Made by a program: the position numbers and the translations under genes. Shown here piece after piece: positions 16,573 through 19,954 of a stretch of 19,954 nt of DNA. Source of the stretch: JBBDNV01 sp040877415 (GTDB lineage Bacteria; Planctomycetota; Planctomycetia; Pirellulales; PALSA-1355); the NCBI GenBank assembly GCA_040877415.1, contig JBBDNV010000113.1, positions 1 to 19,954 of the forward strand. The letters run 5' to 3'. Every line of letters begins with the position of its first letter. The first letter of the stretch is position 1. Under the pieces are notes generated by a model. That model was not told the origin of the DNA and did not search any database. It was given only the letters and a program-made list of their open reading frames with translations.

Positions 16573-17928
16573 ATGCCCGCCAGACCAGCTTGCGCCTGCA
16601 TCCGACTAGCGGCGGCGCTAGGTTTCGGATTCGCGGCGGCCGGCGTGTTGTGTACGGCCGCCGAACCGGCGCGCGCCAGCGAGCGGCGGCAATCGCCGAC
16701 CGTCAAAATCGTCCAGCAGGCGGGGGCCTCGATCGTCAACATTCACGGCCAGAAGACCCTGGCGCCCGGCGATGAGAATTATCGCCGCGGCGAGACGCAA
16801 AACGTCAACGGCATGGGCACGGGCGTGGTCATCGACGAACGCGGCTACGTCCTGACGAACAACCACGTCGTGGACGGCGTGAAGCGGATCGAGGTGACGC
16901 TTTCGGACAAGGAGGAGTACGTAGCCACCCGGGTGGCCCACGATCCGAAAACCGACCTGGCGATCATCAAGATCAACAACAGCAAACTGCCGGTGATCAA
17001 CATCGGCACCTCGAGCGACCTGATGACCGGCGAGGAGGTCGTGGCCGTGGGCAATGCGTACGGTTATGAACACACCGTGACGCGAGGCATCATCAGCGCG
17101 CTGCACCGCACCGTGCAGGTCAGCGAAACGCAGAGCTACAGCGACCTGATCCAGACCGACGCCAGCATCAACCCCGGTAACTCGGGCGGGCCGCTGTTGA
17201 ACATCGACGGCGAGATGATCGGCATCAACGTGGCCGTGCGGGCCGGCGCGCAGGGGATCGGTTTCGCGATTCCGGTCGACATGGCCGTGGCCGTGGCGGC
17301 CGAGCTGATGTGCGCCGAGCGCGAGCGGGCGGAAAACACCTGGCACGGCATCGTCAGCAGGCTCTCGGCCTCGCCCACCGAGCGGTTTTGCATCGTGGGG
17401 GAAGTGGACGACGCCAGCCCGGCCGCCAAATGCGGCTTGCAGCCGGGGGACATCATCGCGCGGATCGGCGACAATCCCGTGGCACGCCCCCTGGACCTCG
17501 AACGGGCCTTGCTCGGACACCGGGTTGGCGAAGAGTTCACGCTCTCCGTACACCGGGGCCAACAGCCGGTCAAGGTGAACCTGGTGCTGGCTTCGGCCCC
17601 CAAAAAATCGACCGACGCCGAGCGGGCCTGGGAGACGCTGGGGATGCGGCTCGAGCCGGTCGGAGCGGCCCAGTTGCGCGGCTACCGGAAGCAGTATCGC
17701 GGCGGCCTGTTGGTTACGTCCGTGCGGCGCGACGGTCCCGCGGCCCGCGACGGCATTCGCCAGGGAGACATCCTGCTGGGCATCCACATCTGGGAATCCA
17801 TCTCGATGGAGAATGTCATCTTCATTCTGGGGAGCGACGAGTTCGCCAAGCTCGACGAGGTCAAGTTCCTGATCCTGCGCAACGAGGCGACCTACTACGG
17901 CCATCTGTCGACCTCGACGCGGCGGTAG
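16573..17928 (+). CDS. HtrA/Deg-type trypsin-like serine protease with two PDZ domains
   Basis: This 451-residue exported protease is of the S1C (HtrA/DegP) family, involved in degrading or holding misfolded envelope proteins. A signal peptide covers about residues 1-35 (LAAALGFGFAAAGVLCTAAE, then PARAS). The trypsin-like domain has the full triad: His98 in LTNNHVVDG, Asp128 in PKTDLAII, and Ser204 in ASINPGNSGGPL. PDZ1 spans roughly 256-338 (ASPAAKCGLQPGDIIARIGD) and PDZ2 roughly 351-438 (DGPAARDGIRQGDILLGIH), whose end (HIWESISMENVIFILG) is longer than in E. coli DegP. ATG 16573 was chosen because it sits directly before the signal peptide; no Shine-Dalgarno sequence is visible for it or for GTG 16501. 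The closest functional analogue (DegP, DegQ or DegS) cannot be assigned, although two PDZ domains fit DegP/DegQ. Confidence 0.94.
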   Translation: MPARPACACIRLAAALGFGFAAAGVLCTAAEPARASERRQSPTVKIVQQAGASIVNIHGQKTLAPGDENYRRGETQNVNGMGTGVVIDERGYVLTNNHVVDGVKRIEVTLSDKEEYVATRVAHDPKTDLAIIKINNSKLPVINIGTSSDLMTGEEVVAVGNAYGYEHTVTRGIISALHRTVQVSETQSYSDLIQTDASINPGNSGGPLLNIDGEMIGINVAVRAGAQGIGFAIPVDMAVAVAAELMCAERERAENTWHGIVSRLSASPTERFCIVGEVDDASPAAKCGLQPGDIIARIGDNPVARPLDLERALLGHRVGEEFTLSVHRGQQPVKVNLVLASAPKKSTDAERAWETLGMRLEPVGAAQLRGYRKQYRGGLLVTSVRRDGPAARDGIRQGDILLGIHIWESISMENVIFILGSDEFAKLDEVKFLILRNEATYYGHLSTSTRR

Positions 17929-18022
17929 CCATTGCCGGCGCGCATGCCAGGCAAAACGGGTACAATCGCTTGCAGTATGCGCGGGCATTCCTGGATTGCT
18001 TTCCCGGCGAGGTGGCGCCCCC

Positions 18023-18940
18023 ATGGAGCTGGAATTCATCCGCTGGCTGCGCGCCCGGCTTGCTTCGCAGCCGAGCTTGCCCGTGGGAATTGGCGATGAC
18101 GCGGCCGTTTTGCGGCTGGCCGAGCGCGAGGGGTGCGTCGTGACCGTCGACCTCTTGACCGACGGGGTTGACTTCGAACTGGCCAACGACGCTCCCCAGC
18201 GAGTCGGCCGCAAAGCATTGGCCGTCAATTTGAGCGATCTGGCCGCTATGGCGGCGCGGCCGCTGGCCGCGTTCGTGGCGCTGGCGCTGCCGCGCGCCGG
18301 CGCGCTCGAATTGGCCAAAGCGCTCTACGAGGGGATGATTCCCCTGGCCGAACGGTATCAACTGGCGATCGCCGGCGGAGACACCAATACGTGGGACGGG
18401 CCTTTGGTCACCAGCGTGACCCTCGTGGGCGAGGCCGGCGCAAGCGGCCCGCTCTTGCGATCCGGCGCGCAGCCGGGTGATTGGATCGTTGTCAGCGGGC
18501 GTTTTGGGGGCAGTCGGCTGGGGCATCATTTTGACTTCGAGCCGCGCGTGAACGAAGCGTTGTGGCTGGCCGGCCGCTATCCGCTCCATGCCGGGATCGA
18601 CGTGAGCGACGGGCTGTCGCTCGATTTGGCGCGAGTGGCCGAGGCGAGCGGGTGCGGAGCCGTCATCGAGCTGTCCAAGGTTCCTGTGGCGGAGGCAGCC
18701 GGCCGCTGGGCCGCCCAGTTAAACGATGGCTCGACGGCGCTTGCCCACGCACTTGAGGACGGAGAAGATTTTGAGTTGATCCTGGCCGTGCCGCCCGCGG
18801 CGGCCGCCGAGCTCGTGGCGCACCAGCCGCTGGATTGCGGCTTGAACGCGATCGGCCAGTTCGTGGCCGAAAAAGGGCTGTGGCAGGTGGGCGCGTCGGG
18901 CACGCGCCAACCGCTAGTGCCGCGCGGGTATGAGCATTAG
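18023..18940 (+). CDS. thiL: Thiamine-monophosphate kinase
   Basis: ThiL phosphorylates thiamine monophosphate to thiamine diphosphate with ATP, the last step of cofactor synthesis, in the cytoplasm. The 305-residue protein shows the family motifs in order: GIGDDAAVL (22-30), VDLLTDGVDFEL (42-53, usually with VHF), AVNLSDLAAMAARP (67-80), AIAGGDTN (115-122), GIDVSDGLSLDLARVA (191-206) and ALEDGEDFELILAV (243-256). The Asp residues in GDDAAV, NLSDLAAM and SDGLS are the metal and ATP ligands known for the family. GAGGTGG at 18009-18015 lies 7 bases before ATG 18023, so the start is firm; an ATG 27 bases upstream lacks this signal. A TACAAT at 17961-17966 could be its -10 box but has no well-spaced -35. 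It normally neighbours tsaE, as it does here, but with a repeat-filled gap between. Confidence 0.96.
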   Translation: MELEFIRWLRARLASQPSLPVGIGDDAAVLRLAEREGCVVTVDLLTDGVDFELANDAPQRVGRKALAVNLSDLAAMAARPLAAFVALALPRAGALELAKALYEGMIPLAERYQLAIAGGDTNTWDGPLVTSVTLVGEAGASGPLLRSGAQPGDWIVVSGRFGGSRLGHHFDFEPRVNEALWLAGRYPLHAGIDVSDGLSLDLARVAEASGCGAVIELSKVPVAEAAGRWAAQLNDGSTALAHALEDGEDFELILAVPPAAAAELVAHQPLDCGLNAIGQFVAEKGLWQVGASGTRQPLVPRGYEH

Positions 18941-18991
18941 CAGGTCTGTCGATTTAACGCACGAGACAACGCACACTAACCCGAAGCGCTA

Positions 18992-19258
18992 CAGGATTAT
19001 GCAAGTGACAGCGTCTGATCGCCGATGCCGGAATGCAGCCGCAACGCGGCGACCTGCGATAGCCAGGGGCGCAGCCCCTGGAACTGGTGAGACAACGTGC
19101 TCTTCAAGCCCCAACGGGGCGCTCTCAGATCGCCCCGTTGGGGCTAACAAAACGTTGCTTTGAAACCGGAGTCCAGGGGCGTTGCCCCTGGCTATTGCAG
19201 GTTGGGCCTACGGCCCACCATAGTTGACGGACCTTCTGCTTGCACTTGCATAATCCTG
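18992..19258. repeat. Nested inverted-repeat element (MITE- or REP-cluster-like) with 16-bp terminal inverted repeats
   Basis: The 267-base element has perfect 16-bp ends: CAGGATTATGCAAGTG (18992-19007) and its complement CACTTGCATAATCCTG (19243-19258). Inside are stacked palindromes. GCCGC/GCGGC (19038-19050) surrounds loop AAC. CCAGGGGC/GCCCCTGG (19063-19081) surrounds loop GCA. AGCCCCAACGGGGCG (19107-19121) pairs with CGCCCCGTTGGGGCT (19131-19145) across a 9-base centre. CCAGGGGC/GCCCCTGG (19173-19191) surrounds loop GTT. TGGGCC/GGCCCA (19203-19217) surrounds loop TAC. The flanks 19053-19082 and 19172-19201 are also inverted copies of each other, matching 26 of 30. So the whole unit is an inverted repeat of hairpins. 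There is no transposase gene and no long coding frame in it. It lies between thiL and tsaE. Target-site duplications were not evident by eye. Confidence 0.7.
19107..19145. repeat. 15-bp perfect central palindrome of the nested element
   Basis: AGCCCCAACGGGGCG (19107-19121) and CGCCCCGTTGGGGCT (19131-19145) are perfect inverted copies around CTCTCAGAT. Each arm also contains a shorter CCCC-AA-GGGG-type half-palindrome of its own, so alternative folds exist. It marks the midpoint of the 267-base element. Confidence 0.75.
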
Positions 19259-19330
19259 GCAAGCGAGGGAGATTCTGAGTTTGAGGTAGACATCACCTCG
19301 CCGACGGCCTCGGGCTGGTAGTTGTCAAGA

Positions 19331-19355
19331 CATGCTCACGCCGGGCGTGAGCATG
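19331..19355. repeat. 11-bp perfect hairpin in the tsaE leader
   Basis: CATGCTCACGC (19331-19341) and GCGTGAGCATG (19345-19355) pair perfectly around the triloop CGG. It ends 22 bases before the tsaE ATG. Its shape (long stem, 3-base loop) matches the other intergenic palindromes in this window, so a REP-type repeat is likely; an effect on tsaE translation is possible. Confidence 0.65.
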
Positions 19356-19377
19356 GCACCCCACTTCCCCATTCACC

Positions 19378-19869
19378 ATGCAAGCGACTTTCACTTTTCG
19401 CTCGGTAAGCGAAAACGATACCGAGCGGCTTGGCCGGGCGCTGGCGGAAGCATTGCCGCACGGGGTCGTTGCGCTCGACGGCCCGCTGGGGGCGGGCAAG
19501 ACGCGGCTGGTGCAGGCGGCCGCGGCGGCCTCGGGCGTCGACCGCCGCGACGTGGTGAGCCCGACCTTTGTGCTGGTGCACGAATATCGCGGGGCGCGCC
19601 CGATTTATCACCTAGACGCCTACCGGCTGCGCGACGACGACGAGTTTCTCGAGCTGGGAGCCGACGAATACTTTGAACCGCCGAACCTGGTGTTCGTCGA
19701 ATGGGCCGGCCGCGTCGAGCGTTGCCTGCCGGCGGAGCGGATCCACGTCACGATCAGCGTCGTCTCCGACCACGAGCGCGAGTTTACGCTGGTCGGATCC
19801 GGCGACGAACCGGCCGCCGCCGTCGAGCGATTGAAAAAGCTGCTTGCATACGGCGAGTCGCAATCGTAG
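19378..19869 (+). CDS. tsaE: tRNA N6-threonylcarbamoyladenosine synthesis ATPase TsaE
   Basis: TsaE is the small ATPase that works with TsaB and TsaD to attach threonylcarbamoyl to A37 of ANN-decoding tRNAs. The 163-residue protein shows the whole family signature: the Walker A loop GPLGAGKT at 35-42, VVSPTFVLVHEY (59-70), PIYHLDAYRL (75-84), a DExxELG-type segment (DDEFLELGADEYF, 87-99) and VFVEWAGRV (105-113, Walker B-like strand). Length is normal for the family. There is no clear Shine-Dalgarno sequence before ATG 19378. In Bacillus subtilis the order is thiL-tsaE-tsaB-rimI, so its place after thiL is the expected neighbourhood. Here a repeat-rich gap lies before it, and no tsaB follows within the window. 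The last 85 bases after the stop hold a large palindrome. Confidence 0.95.
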   Translation: MQATFTFRSVSENDTERLGRALAEALPHGVVALDGPLGAGKTRLVQAAAAASGVDRRDVVSPTFVLVHEYRGARPIYHLDAYRLRDDDEFLELGADEYFEPPNLVFVEWAGRVERCLPAERIHVTISVVSDHEREFTLVGSGDEPAAAVERLKKLLAYGESQS

Positions 19870-19875
19870 TAGAAG

Positions 19876-19920
19876 AAAGGGGACATTCTACTTTTTACGA
19901 AAAAGTAGAATGTCCCCTTT
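19876..19920. repeat. 21-bp perfect inverted repeat with a 3-base loop after tsaE
   Basis: The left arm at 19876-19896 (GGGGACATTCTACTTTTT is its last 18 bases) pairs perfectly with 19900-19920 around ACG. It starts 7 bases after the tsaE stop. The right arm ends in CCCCTTT, so it could act as a terminator on the plus strand, although the T-run is only three bases. Its GGGGACATTCTACTTTTT core resembles a motif I recall beside REP-associated tyrosine transposase genes; that link is from memory and not tested. The rest of the window (19921-19954) holds nothing I can identify. Confidence 0.75.
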
Positions 19921-19954
19921 GTGCGCCGTGAAAAGGCGTGGGTTTTCAGTGGGT

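Noticed and set aside
16618..18318. 566-codon open frame on the minus strand
   Set aside because: It is antisense to the HtrA-type protease and thiL, both supported by catalytic motifs.
18941..19377. CRISPR array in the repeat-rich thiL-tsaE gap
   Set aside because: The repeats are inverted and nested, not direct repeats with regular spacers, and no cas gene is present.

Overview
The window looks like a piece of a high-GC planctomycete-type chromosome (Planctomycetota, perhaps Pirellulales). This rests on the gene mix: an acyl carrier protein fused to an alpha-oxoamine synthase, a DUF4349 lipoprotein, a degenerate Gfo/Idh/MocA protein with a membrane tail, a two-PDZ HtrA protease, an unsaturated glucuronyl hydrolase, and many lone genes separated by hairpin-bearing spacers. 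No rRNA, tRNA or marker gene is present, so the assignment is inference.

Layout. 1-851: an acyl carrier protein (cut by the window edge) and a FabZ-like dehydratase form a leftward fatty-acid pair, read from a promoter divergent from ptsI. 1009-2772: PTS Enzyme I, without HPr beside it. 2815-3735: a DUF4349 lipoprotein, convergent with ptsI. 3736-4278: a non-coding gap. 4279-7038: a large secreted M16 zinc protease. 7077-8930: leftward trmL (wobble-base tRNA methylation) and a secreted M19 dipeptidase. 9094-9849: a secreted protein of unknown function. 9850-10481: a gap that contains the decayed C-terminal end of a D-cysteine desulfhydrase/ACC-deaminase family gene. 10482-12017: an ACP-oxoamine synthase fusion. 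12059-13475: a leftward M4 (protealysin-type) protease and its probable emfourin inhibitor, in visibly lower-GC DNA. 13744-14853: GH88 hydrolase. 15014-16264: degenerate Gfo/Idh/MocA protein with two C-terminal membrane helices. 16573-17928: HtrA-type protease. 18023-18940: thiL. 19378-19869: tsaE.

How the genes work together. Mostly they do not form one pathway. Small functional units are the dehydratase-ACP pair, the protease-inhibitor pair, and thiL/tsaE, which are direct operon neighbours in bacteria such as Bacillus subtilis but are separated here by a 437-base gap. That gap holds a 267-base nested inverted-repeat element with 16-bp perfect terminal inverted repeats, and a further hairpin lies just before tsaE. 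A 21-bp perfect inverted repeat with a 3-base loop follows tsaE.

The most interesting points are: the nested palindromic element between thiL and tsaE; the M4 protease-emfourin cassette; the ACP-oxoamine synthase fusion beside a pseudogene; a Gfo/Idh/MocA relative that has lost the usual glycine-rich and EKP motifs and gained a membrane tail; a FabZ-like enzyme with Gln at the catalytic Glu position; and two genes whose -10 boxes end exactly 6 bases before ATG, which suggests leaderless mRNAs. I did not find a clear large new defence or biosynthetic system.
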